DNA of 5,957 bases from Parabacteroides hominis (GTDB lineage: Bacteria; Bacteroidota; Bacteroidia; Bacteroidales; Tannerellaceae). The position numbers were made by a program, and so were the translations under genes. A model generated the notes under the pieces. That model was not told the origin of the DNA, did no database searches, and saw nothing but the letters and a program-made list of their open reading frames with translations. Location: the NCBI RefSeq assembly GCF_014287585.1, contig NZ_JACOOJ010000073.1, forward strand, positions 1 through 5,957. Reading direction: 5' to 3'. Positions 1 through 5,405 of this stretch are shown here, piece by piece. Positions within the stretch are counted from its first letter, which is position 1. The number at the start of each line of letters is the position of its first letter.

Positions 1-204
1 GAAGCCCTGAAAGATAACTGTACATGGGAGGATATTTACATCCTTCTGAATGCCATCTTATACCGGATCGGTTGCAACCCTTTTTCTCGTACTATCATAG
101 CGCTGGAAGCTGTGAGCCCGTTAAGCGAAGCGGAGATAATAGCCCTTCAAAGAAACAGCGAGACATGGAAGAAGAAGGCCCTCAAAGCAGCTTCATGTTC
201 TTAG
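1..204 (+). CDS. C-terminal part of a small phage tail-region protein (possible tail assembly chaperone, upstream partner)
   Basis: The frame starting at base 1 is open from the window edge to a TAG at 202-204, giving 67 residues (EALKDNCTWEDIYILLNAIL... to ...ALKAASCS). No ATG occurs in it, so the start lies before the window. The composition looks genuinely coding: an acidic, helical stretch with the pattern LSEAEIIALQ near residues 41-50 and a basic tail WKKKALKAA. I do not recognise the family. It is overlapped in the -1 frame by the next gene, and the pair precedes a tape measure gene, the place where many long-tailed phages carry tail assembly chaperones such as lambda gpG and gpGT. That role is inferred from position only. 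A CCCTTTT heptamer lies in phase at 78-84 (see findings). Confidence 0.7.
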   Translation, partial: EALKDNCTWEDIYILLNAILYRIGCNPFSRTIIALEAVSPLSEAEIIALQRNSETWKKKALKAASCS

Positions 205-428
205 TGACCTGCAATGAGGCTTTTGGTTATTCCCATGACCGGATATTGGATAGTAGCTTTGTCCTGTTGGTCGGTATGCTCCGTGAACGGGGCTATCTGA
301 TGAACCGGCGAGCCAAAGATTTTCATTCGGAAGATACGCCGCCTAAAGAGGAAGAGGGAGAATGGGTTGAAATGGTCGATTTCGATACCGGTAAAAAGAA
401 GCTGGTGAAGAAAGTTTCATCGGCATAG
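165..428 (+). CDS. Small phage tail-region protein (possible tail assembly chaperone, downstream partner)
   Basis: An 87-residue reading frame from ATG 165 to TAG 426-428, in the -1 frame relative to the preceding gene. From about base 195 the protein looks convincing (MFLVTCNEAFGYSHDRILDS, then FVLLVGMLRERGYLMNRRAKDF), with an acidic linker PKEEEGEWVEMVDFD and a lysine-rich end. The start is uncertain. ATG 165 overlaps the upstream gene by 40 bases and adds MEEEGPQSSF, which could be out-of-frame noise. ATG 195 gives a 77-residue protein and a tidier 10-base overlap. Neither has a clear Shine-Dalgarno site, as is usual in Bacteroidetes. The frame is open back to base 18, so a -1 frameshift product with the upstream gene is also possible. 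No family recognised; a tail-assembly role is inferred from location. It is the last plus-strand gene before the reverse cassette. Confidence 0.65.
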   Translation: MEEEGPQSSFMFLVTCNEAFGYSHDRILDSSFVLLVGMLRERGYLMNRRAKDFHSEDTPPKEEEGEWVEMVDFDTGKKKLVKKVSSA

Positions 429-492
429 TTATATATTACATTGAGAGTAGAGAAAAGATTTTGTCATAGTGATGAATTTTGTATTTTAGCAA

Positions 493-528
493 AAAAGCCC
501 GGCAGACTGTGAAGTTAGCCGAGCTTTT
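493..528 (-). terminator. Rho-independent terminator of the reverse cassette
   Basis: Arms at 493-503 and 518-528 form an 11-bp stem with a 14-nt loop. Read on the minus strand it is AAAAGCUCGGC / GCCGGGCUUUU, with one internal U·G wobble, followed by two more U (six in all). It lies 25 nt past the stop of the DUF5053 gene. On the plus strand the same hairpin has a C-A mismatch and the tail UUUUGUU, so it may also slow transcription arriving from the upstream tail genes, but the minus direction is the better terminator. Confidence 0.8.
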
Positions 529-541
529 GTTCTCTGTAAAT

Positions 542-554
542 GTGTCAAGATCTT
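542..554. repeat. Left copy of a 13-bp inverted repeat (GTGTCAAGATCTT)
   Basis: GTGTCAAGATCTT here is the exact reverse complement of AAGATCTTGACAC at 1239-1251. The match ends sharply on both sides. Its last base is the final base of the DUF5053 stop codon on the minus strand. Part of the match is the self-complementary octamer AAGATCTT, which occurs again at 1022-1029. Confidence 0.6.
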
Positions 555-994
555 CAGAGGGTTTGCTCGATAACCCGAGCTGTGCGTTCTATTTTTCCGC
601 TAATATCGCGGAGTGCTTGTAATAATGTTTGTTTTTCTTCATGTGTAAACTGGGCTTCTTTGCCATGAATCATTAAACCGTTTATACGCTGGCTTAACCA
701 CGCACGACTTTTGTTGAAATAGGTACGAGCAATGTAAGACCAGGATACTGATTCATATATACCATCAAGTTTATTCCTAAGCATGTCATCAATCAGTTTA
801 TCGGCTCTTACGCAAGCTTTATTCGCTCCTTCGATAAAAGCTTCACTAACTAACTGCTTTTCTTCGTCGCTTTTTGAGTTGGCAAAAGCCTTCACTTCAG
901 AACGAAACGCGTTACGTTCTTCGTCTGTATTCAGGAGCATGAATTTACTTTTCAATGCTTCCAGTTCCTGATTGATTTGATCCTTATTTGCCAT
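554..994 (-). CDS. DUF5053 family protein, 146 aa, with a helix-turn-helix-like segment
   Basis: From ATG (994-992) to TGA (556-554). The C-terminal half matches what I know of the DUF5053 family of Bacteroides and its phages: a conserved run SYIARTYFNKSRAWLSQRIN (residues 86-105), then a G-K-x-A-x-F-T-x-E-E-K motif (111-121) and a final helix LLQALRDISGKIERT. The family is functionally uncharacterised. The N-terminal ~75 residues are charged and helical (QELEALKSKF, EERNAFRSEV), with no signal peptide or membrane segment, so the protein is probably cytoplasmic. Residues 83-105 have a helix-turn-helix look, suggesting DNA binding; this is inference. It runs opposite to the tail genes and is second in the minus cassette, 66 nt after a 57-aa gene and just ahead of a good terminator. 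The nearest convincing promoter is upstream of that small gene. The length is normal for the family as I remember it. Confidence 0.85.
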   Translation of the reverse strand: MANKDQINQELEALKSKFMLLNTDEERNAFRSEVKAFANSKSDEEKQLVSEAFIEGANKACVRADKLIDDMLRNKLDGIYESVSWSYIARTYFNKSRAWLSQRINGLMIHGKEAQFTHEEKQTLLQALRDISGKIERTARVIEQTL

Positions 995-1019
995 ATATTT
1001 TGTATTATAAAGTCTGGTG

Positions 1020-1031
1020 AAAAGATCTTTT
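1020..1031. repeat. 12-bp palindrome AAAAGATCTTTT between the two cassette genes
   Basis: A perfect palindrome 25 nt upstream of the DUF5053 start. It contains the AAGATCTT octamer also found at 547-554 and 1239-1246. A longer inverted match joins 1022-1034 to 1234-1246 (TCTAAAAGATCTT, 13 bp), so on the minus strand each of the two cassette genes is preceded by the same AAGATCTTTT sequence. Confidence 0.55.
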
Positions 1032-1035
1032 AGAG

Positions 1036-1055
1036 AGTACCCCCGAAGGGGTACT
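1036..1055 (-). other. Strong RNA hairpin with cUUCGg tetraloop between the cassette genes
   Basis: Minus-strand RNA reads AGUACCCC-UUCG-GGGGUACU: a perfect 8-bp stem closed by the exceptionally stable C(UUCG)G tetraloop. The plus-strand version has a CGAA loop, so the design fits minus-strand transcription. It starts 5 nt after the 57-aa gene's stop codon. What follows is CUCUAAAAGAUCUUUU rather than a clean U run, so it is more likely a partial terminator, processing signal or mRNA stabiliser than a full terminator. Confidence 0.7.
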
Positions 1056-1060
1056 AACTG

Positions 1061-1234
1061 TTAACCTTTCAACTTGAGTAACAATATCAACCGGTCTAAA
1101 AGCTGGTCGATTTGTTTTTCAAGTTCTCTTTCCGAGGTACTTTGTACTAAAATATCCCAGTAAAGAGAATAGAACAGAAGATTGTTCTTTTCATGTTCTA
1201 TCAGAGCCTTTAGCTCATTTTGGTTATCATCCAT
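1061..1234 (-). CDS. Hypothetical 57-aa protein, first gene of the reverse cassette
   Basis: Reading on the minus strand from ATG (1234-1232) to TAA (1063-1061) gives a 57-residue protein beginning MDDNQNELKALIEHEKNNLL and ending ELEKQIDQLLDRLILLLKLKG in its last 21 positions. I believe it is real: it starts about 15 nt below a Bacteroides-type promoter, its stop is followed at once by a strong hairpin, and the composition is protein-like. The first 20 residues are charged, the middle is aromatic (FYSLYWDI, residues 21-28), and residues 37-56 form an amphipathic leucine/isoleucine helix that could make a short coiled coil. There is no signal peptide and no clear membrane span, although the end is leucine-rich. 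No family is recognised. Being the leader gene of a two-gene unit, it could be a small regulator or a partner of the DUF5053 protein; both ideas are guesses. Confidence 0.75.
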   Translation of the reverse strand: MDDNQNELKALIEHEKNNLLFYSLYWDILVQSTSERELEKQIDQLLDRLILLLKLKG

Positions 1235-1238
1235 CTAA

Positions 1239-1251
1239 AAGATCTTGACAC
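1239..1251. repeat. Right copy of the 13-bp inverted repeat (AAGATCTTGACAC)
   Basis: Exact reverse complement of 542-554. It lies in the predicted leader of the minus transcript, between the promoter and the 57-aa start codon, so the two copies bracket the two coding sequences but leave the promoter outside. Confidence 0.6.
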
Positions 1252-1253
1252 TA

Positions 1254-1285
1254 CAAAGATAGATAAACATTTGTTTATCTACAAG
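1254..1285 (-). promoter_or_regulatory. Bacteroides-type promoter for the reverse cassette
   Basis: On the minus strand, TATCTTTG (1261-1254) is a perfect match to the Bacteroides -7 consensus TAnnTTTG. CTTG (1285-1282), three of four bases of the -33 TTTG box, lies 20 nt upstream, a spacing normal for this promoter class. Transcription should start near 1247-1250, giving a leader of about 15 nt before the 57-aa gene. No comparably good promoter is seen ahead of the DUF5053 gene, so both genes probably share this one. Confidence 0.7.
1260..1281. promoter_or_regulatory. 22-bp dyad, probable operator in the cassette promoter
   Basis: TAGATAAACA-TT-TGTTTATCTA: two perfect 10-bp arms with a 2-bp centre. 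It fills the spacer between the -33 and -7 boxes of the minus promoter, where a bound repressor would block RNA polymerase. The half-site TGTTTAT recurs in the dyad at 1311-1332. The binding protein is unknown; the DUF5053 product is one candidate for autoregulation, and a phage repressor elsewhere is another. Confidence 0.65.
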
Positions 1286-1310
1286 GTTTTTCATATTTAT
1301 TTTACTCTTC

Positions 1311-1332
1311 TGTTTATATTTTACTATAAACA
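1311..1332. promoter_or_regulatory. Second dyad, immediately before the tape measure start
   Basis: TGTTTATA-N6-TATAAACA, 8-bp perfect arms, ending 5 nt before the tape measure ATG. It shares the TGTTTAT half-site with the 1260-1281 dyad, but with the half-sites facing the other way and a wider centre. It may be a protein-binding site, or an AU-rich hairpin over the ribosome landing region of the tape measure mRNA. Confidence 0.5.
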
Positions 1333-1337
1333 TTTCT

Positions 1338-4300
1338 ATGGGTATAGTAAACAGGGACGGAGCCTTATTTATGGCTACTGGTATCGATAATTCCGGCTTA
1401 TACGCGGGAAAACGGGAAGCGATGGGAATTATCAAGACTTTGGCAAGTGAGGTTACATCTTTTGATATATTCGGCGGTATCGGTATCAGTGCGGCGACGG
1501 CATTCGCCAAGGCAGCCAAGAGTTCATACGATTTTGAAAAAGAGTTCCGCAAGAACATGCTGGAAGTGGCAACCATTTCCACGCAGGTGACGGACGACAT
1601 GACCGGTTTTATGAATCAGGTCATGTCCATAACCCAAGAGATACCGATCAAGGCTCCGGAAGCAGCCAAAGCGCTCTATAGTATTGTTTCTGCCGGTCAT
1701 GATGGGGCAGATGGCATGAAAATTCTGGAAGTCTCGGCTAAAGCTGCCGTGGGAGGGCTTACGGAAGCCGAGACGGCAGCCGATGCCATAACAACGATCC
1801 TGAATGCTTATAAGATGTCAGCGGAGGAGGCCGGTACGGTCTCGGATCAGCTTTTTACAACTGTCCGGTTGGGTAAGACTACCTTTGGCGAATTGGGGAC
1901 TTCCATAGCCCAAGTTGCACCTATTGCGGCCGCATACGGGATTAGCATCGATCAAGTGTTGGGTGCAGTCGCTTCATTGACCAAACAGGGAACGCCGACA
2001 GCGCAGGCAATGACTCAAATCCGGGCTGCTATCCAGGGTACTGCCGGAGAACTTGGGGATGCAGCTTTCCAAGGTCGTACTTTCCAAGAAGCATTGCAGT
2101 TGATTAACGAGAAGGCCGGCGGTTCCGCCTCTAAGATGAAGGAAATGCTCGGTACGGATGAAGGGTTGGCAGCTACATTGGCTTTGACCGGAAAGAATGC
2201 AAAGTCGGCAGCGAGTGATCTCGGAGAGTTGCAGAGTTCTTTAGGGGCTACGGAAGCAGCGTTTGAGAAGATGGCGGATGAAGCCGGCAATCAAATGACG
2301 CTTTTGTCGAATAATATCCAGGCGGCTTTGCGTCCAATGGGAGAAGCCATATTGCAAGAAGTTTCAGAGATAGCAAAGTCATTTAATGAGGCTTTTGAAA
2401 GCGGAGATTTAGAACGTTCGCTTATGACATTGAAATCCTTGTTAGAGGTTTCGGCTGTAGCTTGGGGAACCTATAAAGTCGCTGTGGCAGGGACGGCAAC
2501 AGTACATAATCTATATGTAAAATCACTTGCTTTGAGTCGTTTGGCAACAATACAGCATACGACAGTTACGAATATGCTTACAAAAGCATTCAATGCCCAA
2601 ACTGCAGCGATGTTAAAGAATCCATATGCCATTATGGCGGCTGCTATTGCAGCGTTGGGCGTAGCGATGTATAAACTTTGGACTTATCAGACAAATGCTC
2701 AGAAACAACAAGAGAAACTGAACAAGACGTTTAATGAATTTACTGTAGAAGTAGCCAAAGAGGAACGTTCTCTAAGCAGCTTGTTTGAAGCATTGAGACA
2801 TACAAACTCCGGAACTGAAGAACGGAAGAAGATGATAAAAGCAGTAAACGATCAGTATGGCCAATATCTTCCGAAACTATTGACAGAAAAGAGCAGTCTG
2901 GAAGAGATAAACGAGGCCTATTCAATAATCAATACTTCCATAAAGGAGCAGATCGCATTGAAGATTAAAAATTCAGCAACGGATGAGATTGTTACTTTCG
3001 GTCTGAAAGAACAGGTTTCGGCGGTGTCTGACATTCGCAAGTCATTAGCAGATAAGGTTAAGAATGTGGGTTTGGTAGATTCGATTGTGGAAGAAATCAA
3101 GCAGACGACCGATGAGTTCCAAAAAGCCGGTTCTACTTGGGAAAAAGCATGGCAACAATCTTATTTCAACATCCAACGTAAATATACCGGTAAAATAAAA
3201 TTAGGTAACGATTTTGCTTCCTCAATGGAAGATTATGTTAAGAGTGTTTTCAACACGGAACAAGCTGTTTCTATGATTGAAAAACAATACGCCCCCTTTA
3301 TTTCTAAAATCAAAGACTTAAATGGAGTAGTTGGTGAATCAACATCGGATGTAGAAACAAAAGTGGTCGTAAGTGAAGATGAAAAAGCATTAAAACTACG
3401 CAAAAAATTGACAGAACAATTATTGGACCTTCGCCGTCAAAACCAGCAATCTGAGATTGACTTGATGAAAGAAGGTTCCGACAAGAAGATTGCTCAAATA
3501 AACCTTGACTACGATAAGGAAATAACTGCCATACTCGCTAAAGAACAGGAATGGAGAGAGGCACAAGGCGGAAAGTTGACCAAAGAGCAGACGATTGAGA
3601 TCCGAATAGCCAAGGTTAATGCCGGGGTCAAATTGGGAAATGCGACATCTGATATTACCCATGAGCAGATTGAAGCAGAAGAACGCGCCATGAACGAGTA
3701 CCTGAAGGAATACGGCTCATATTTGGAAAAGCGTCAGGCTATTACGGAACTTTATAATGAGAAGATAGCAAAGGCCACAACGGAAGGAAAACGGCTTTCT
3801 CTTGGTGAAGAAATGAAGAAAGCTCTTGCCTCTGTTGACGATGAAGCTCAGAAGAAGACTTCTATCATCACTCGACTGTTCGCTGATATGAGCAAGAAGA
3901 CAGTGGCCGATATTCGGACAATCGCTGATGAAGCGCAAAAGATGCTTGATTATATCAATGAAGGTGAGTTCAAGACTGATTCTAACGGAAAGGGCTTGTT
4001 TGGTTTAACAAAGGAGCAATTCGATATCCTCTCCAAGTCACCGGAAAAGTTACAGGCCATAAAGGACGAGATCAGCAACGTCAACAAGGAAGCTGATCAG
4101 ATGGACACATCTTTCAACAAGATCGCAGGTGGCTTGGAAAAGGTGTTCTCAGCTGGTGATGATGCAAAGAAATTAAAAGAAGGGCTTGAAGAAATAGAGT
4201 CCGGACTTGGTGACGTGATGCAGGCCGGGCAATTCATCTCTAATACATTCTCGAAGCTCGGTGATTCGTTCGGAGGTGTATTCGGTGGGATAGCCGAAGG

Positions 4301-5405
4301 TTTCAGCGTGGCTATGGATACCGTAAGTTCGGCTATGGACGGAGCGAAAGCCGGCGCCATGTTCGGCCCTATCGGTTCAGCTGCCGGTGCTGCCATTGGT
4401 GTGGTCACGTCTTTGGCCGGCGCCATCGCCAAGATTCATGACGCTAAAAACGAGAAGCGCATTGAGCGGTTGCAGGATCAGATCGACACTTTGGATAAAT
4501 CGTATGATAAACTGGAAAAGTCAATCGAAAAGGCTTATTCAAAAGATGCCTCCAAATTGATCGAGCAGAATAATAAGCTATTAGAACAGCAGAAGCTCCT
4601 TATCCAGCAGCAGATCCGTGAAGAACAGGATAAAAAGAAAACCGATGACAACCGCATCAAGGAATGGCAGAACCGGATCGATGAGATCAATGAAGCCATC
4701 GCCGATAACAAGGAGAAGGCCAAAGATGCCATCTTCGGAGAGGATTTAAAGTCGGCTATAGAGAATTTCGCAGATGCATACGCCGATGCATGGGCTTCCG
4801 GGGAAGATAGGGCGGAGTCGGCAAAGGAAACTGTCAAAAAGATGATGCAGCAGATGGTGACAACCTCTATAAAATCGGCTATCCAATCATCCAAGGCGAT
4901 GGAGAAGATCCGTGACAAGCTGAAGGAGTTCTATGCCGACAACGTCCTTTCTGGTTGGGAACAGGATTATATCTACAATATGGCGGAAGAGTTACAGAGA
5001 GAATTGGACAGGCAGTTCGGCTGGGCTGATGATTTGATGAAGGATGAACAGATTACGGAAGAGGACGTTTCCGATAATTCCCTGAAAGGCGCGTATGCCA
5101 AAGCCTCACAGGAAAGCATAAACCTGTTGGCCGGACAAACCGGAGCAACCCGTGTGATCATGGAAGACATACGCGCTTCCATGCAGCCTATCCGTGAACA
5201 AATGAAGTTTATCTATGACTTGCAAAAAGAAGGTTGGCAGGATGTAAAGGCTATCCGGGACCTTACAGATAAGGTAAGCAAAAATACCGATCAGATCGCC
5301 GAGAACACGAAGGAGATCAAAGAGGTTGCCAGTAAGATATCTGAGAACACCAGGGGCACGGTTGATGCTTTGGAAGGTACTATTAACGTAAAAGTAAAAA
5401 TGTGA
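1338..5405 (+). CDS. Phage tail tape measure protein (TP901 type), 1355 aa
   Basis: This protein sets tail length in long-tailed phages: it spans the tail tube lumen during assembly and helps DNA entry at infection. From ATG 1338 (MGIVNRDGALFMATGIDNSG) to TGA 5403-5405. Residues ~70-270 match the TP901 core, with the hallmark run QEIPIKAPEAAKALYSIVSA and later KTTFGELGTSIAQVAP and TPTAQAMTQIRAAIQGTAGE. Hydrophobic segments lie at ~428-448 (NPYAIMAAAIAALGVAMYKLW) and ~1005-1034 (glycine/alanine-rich, AGAMFGPIGSAAGAAIGVV), with a weaker one at ~371-390. Charged coiled-coil stretches cover ~675-745, ~785-840 and ~1037-1135. The C-terminus carries SKNTDQIAENTKEIKEVASK. No peptidase or lysozyme motif was found. 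At the roughly 0.15 nm per residue known for such proteins, it would suggest a tail near 200 nm. No Shine-Dalgarno site is seen; an AT-rich dyad ends 5 nt before the start. GC falls sharply in the middle (see findings). Confidence 0.95.
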   Translation: MGIVNRDGALFMATGIDNSGLYAGKREAMGIIKTLASEVTSFDIFGGIGISAATAFAKAAKSSYDFEKEFRKNMLEVATISTQVTDDMTGFMNQVMSITQEIPIKAPEAAKALYSIVSAGHDGADGMKILEVSAKAAVGGLTEAETAADAITTILNAYKMSAEEAGTVSDQLFTTVRLGKTTFGELGTSIAQVAPIAAAYGISIDQVLGAVASLTKQGTPTAQAMTQIRAAIQGTAGELGDAAFQGRTFQEALQLINEKAGGSASKMKEMLGTDEGLAATLALTGKNAKSAASDLGELQSSLGATEAAFEKMADEAGNQMTLLSNNIQAALRPMGEAILQEVSEIAKSFNEAFESGDLERSLMTLKSLLEVSAVAWGTYKVAVAGTATVHNLYVKSLALSRLATIQHTTVTNMLTKAFNAQTAAMLKNPYAIMAAAIAALGVAMYKLWTYQTNAQKQQEKLNKTFNEFTVEVAKEERSLSSLFEALRHTNSGTEERKKMIKAVNDQYGQYLPKLLTEKSSLEEINEAYSIINTSIKEQIALKIKNSATDEIVTFGLKEQVSAVSDIRKSLADKVKNVGLVDSIVEEIKQTTDEFQKAGSTWEKAWQQSYFNIQRKYTGKIKLGNDFASSMEDYVKSVFNTEQAVSMIEKQYAPFISKIKDLNGVVGESTSDVETKVVVSEDEKALKLRKKLTEQLLDLRRQNQQSEIDLMKEGSDKKIAQINLDYDKEITAILAKEQEWREAQGGKLTKEQTIEIRIAKVNAGVKLGNATSDITHEQIEAEERAMNEYLKEYGSYLEKRQAITELYNEKIAKATTEGKRLSLGEEMKKALASVDDEAQKKTSIITRLFADMSKKTVADIRTIADEAQKMLDYINEGEFKTDSNGKGLFGLTKEQFDILSKSPEKLQAIKDEISNVNKEADQMDTSFNKIAGGLEKVFSAGDDAKKLKEGLEEIESGLGDVMQAGQFISNTFSKLGDSFGGVFGGIAEGFSVAMDTVSSAMDGAKAGAMFGPIGSAAGAAIGVVTSLAGAIAKIHDAKNEKRIERLQDQIDTLDKSYDKLEKSIEKAYSKDASKLIEQNNKLLEQQKLLIQQQIREEQDKKKTDDNRIKEWQNRIDEINEAIADNKEKAKDAIFGEDLKSAIENFADAYADAWASGEDRAESAKETVKKMMQQMVTTSIKSAIQSSKAMEKIRDKLKEFYADNVLSGWEQDYIYNMAEELQRELDRQFGWADDLMKDEQITEEDVSDNSLKGAYAKASQESINLLAGQTGATRVIMEDIRASMQPIREQMKFIYDLQKEGWQDVKAIRDLTDKVSKNTDQIAENTKEIKEVASKISENTRGTVDALEGTINVKVKM

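Noticed and set aside
24..164. Upstream extension of the second small gene to ATG 24
   Set aside because: This part (rich in S, R, H and P) reads like an out-of-frame shadow of the better coding frame starting at base 1; the credible protein begins at about 165-195.
1008..1013. TATAAT-like sequence on the minus strand upstream of the DUF5053 gene
   Set aside because: Resembles an E. coli -10 box, but there is no TTTG/TAnnTTTG pair and Bacteroidales promoters do not use TATAAT alone, so it is probably AT-rich coincidence.
1270..1301. Possible plus-strand promoter for the tape measure gene (TTTG 1270-1273, 20 nt, TATTTATT 1294-1301)
   Set aside because: The -7 box keeps only TAnnT of TAnnTTTG in an AT-rich region, so the match is too weak to list as a feature, although some plus-strand promoter here would make sense.
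1235..1600. Minus-strand open frame across the tape measure start and intergenic region
   Set aside because: Most of it is antisense to the conserved tape measure N-terminus, and the rest crosses the promoter and dyads; composition is non-coding-like.
4350..4427. Direct repeat GCCGGCGCCAT at 4350-4360 and 4417-4427
   Set aside because: Explained by the repeated Ala-Gly-Ala codons of the glycine/alanine-rich hydrophobic segment.
4097..4918. Long open frames on the minus strand within the tape measure gene (4097-4432 and 4535-4918)
   Set aside because: Both lie antisense to a strongly supported coding region and have serine/alanine/isoleucine-rich shadow composition with no promoter or family resemblance.
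1338..5405. Peptidoglycan hydrolase or peptidase domain inside the tape measure protein
   Set aside because: Searched by eye for lysozyme and M23/NlpC-type catalytic motifs, since some tape measures carry them; none was recognisable.
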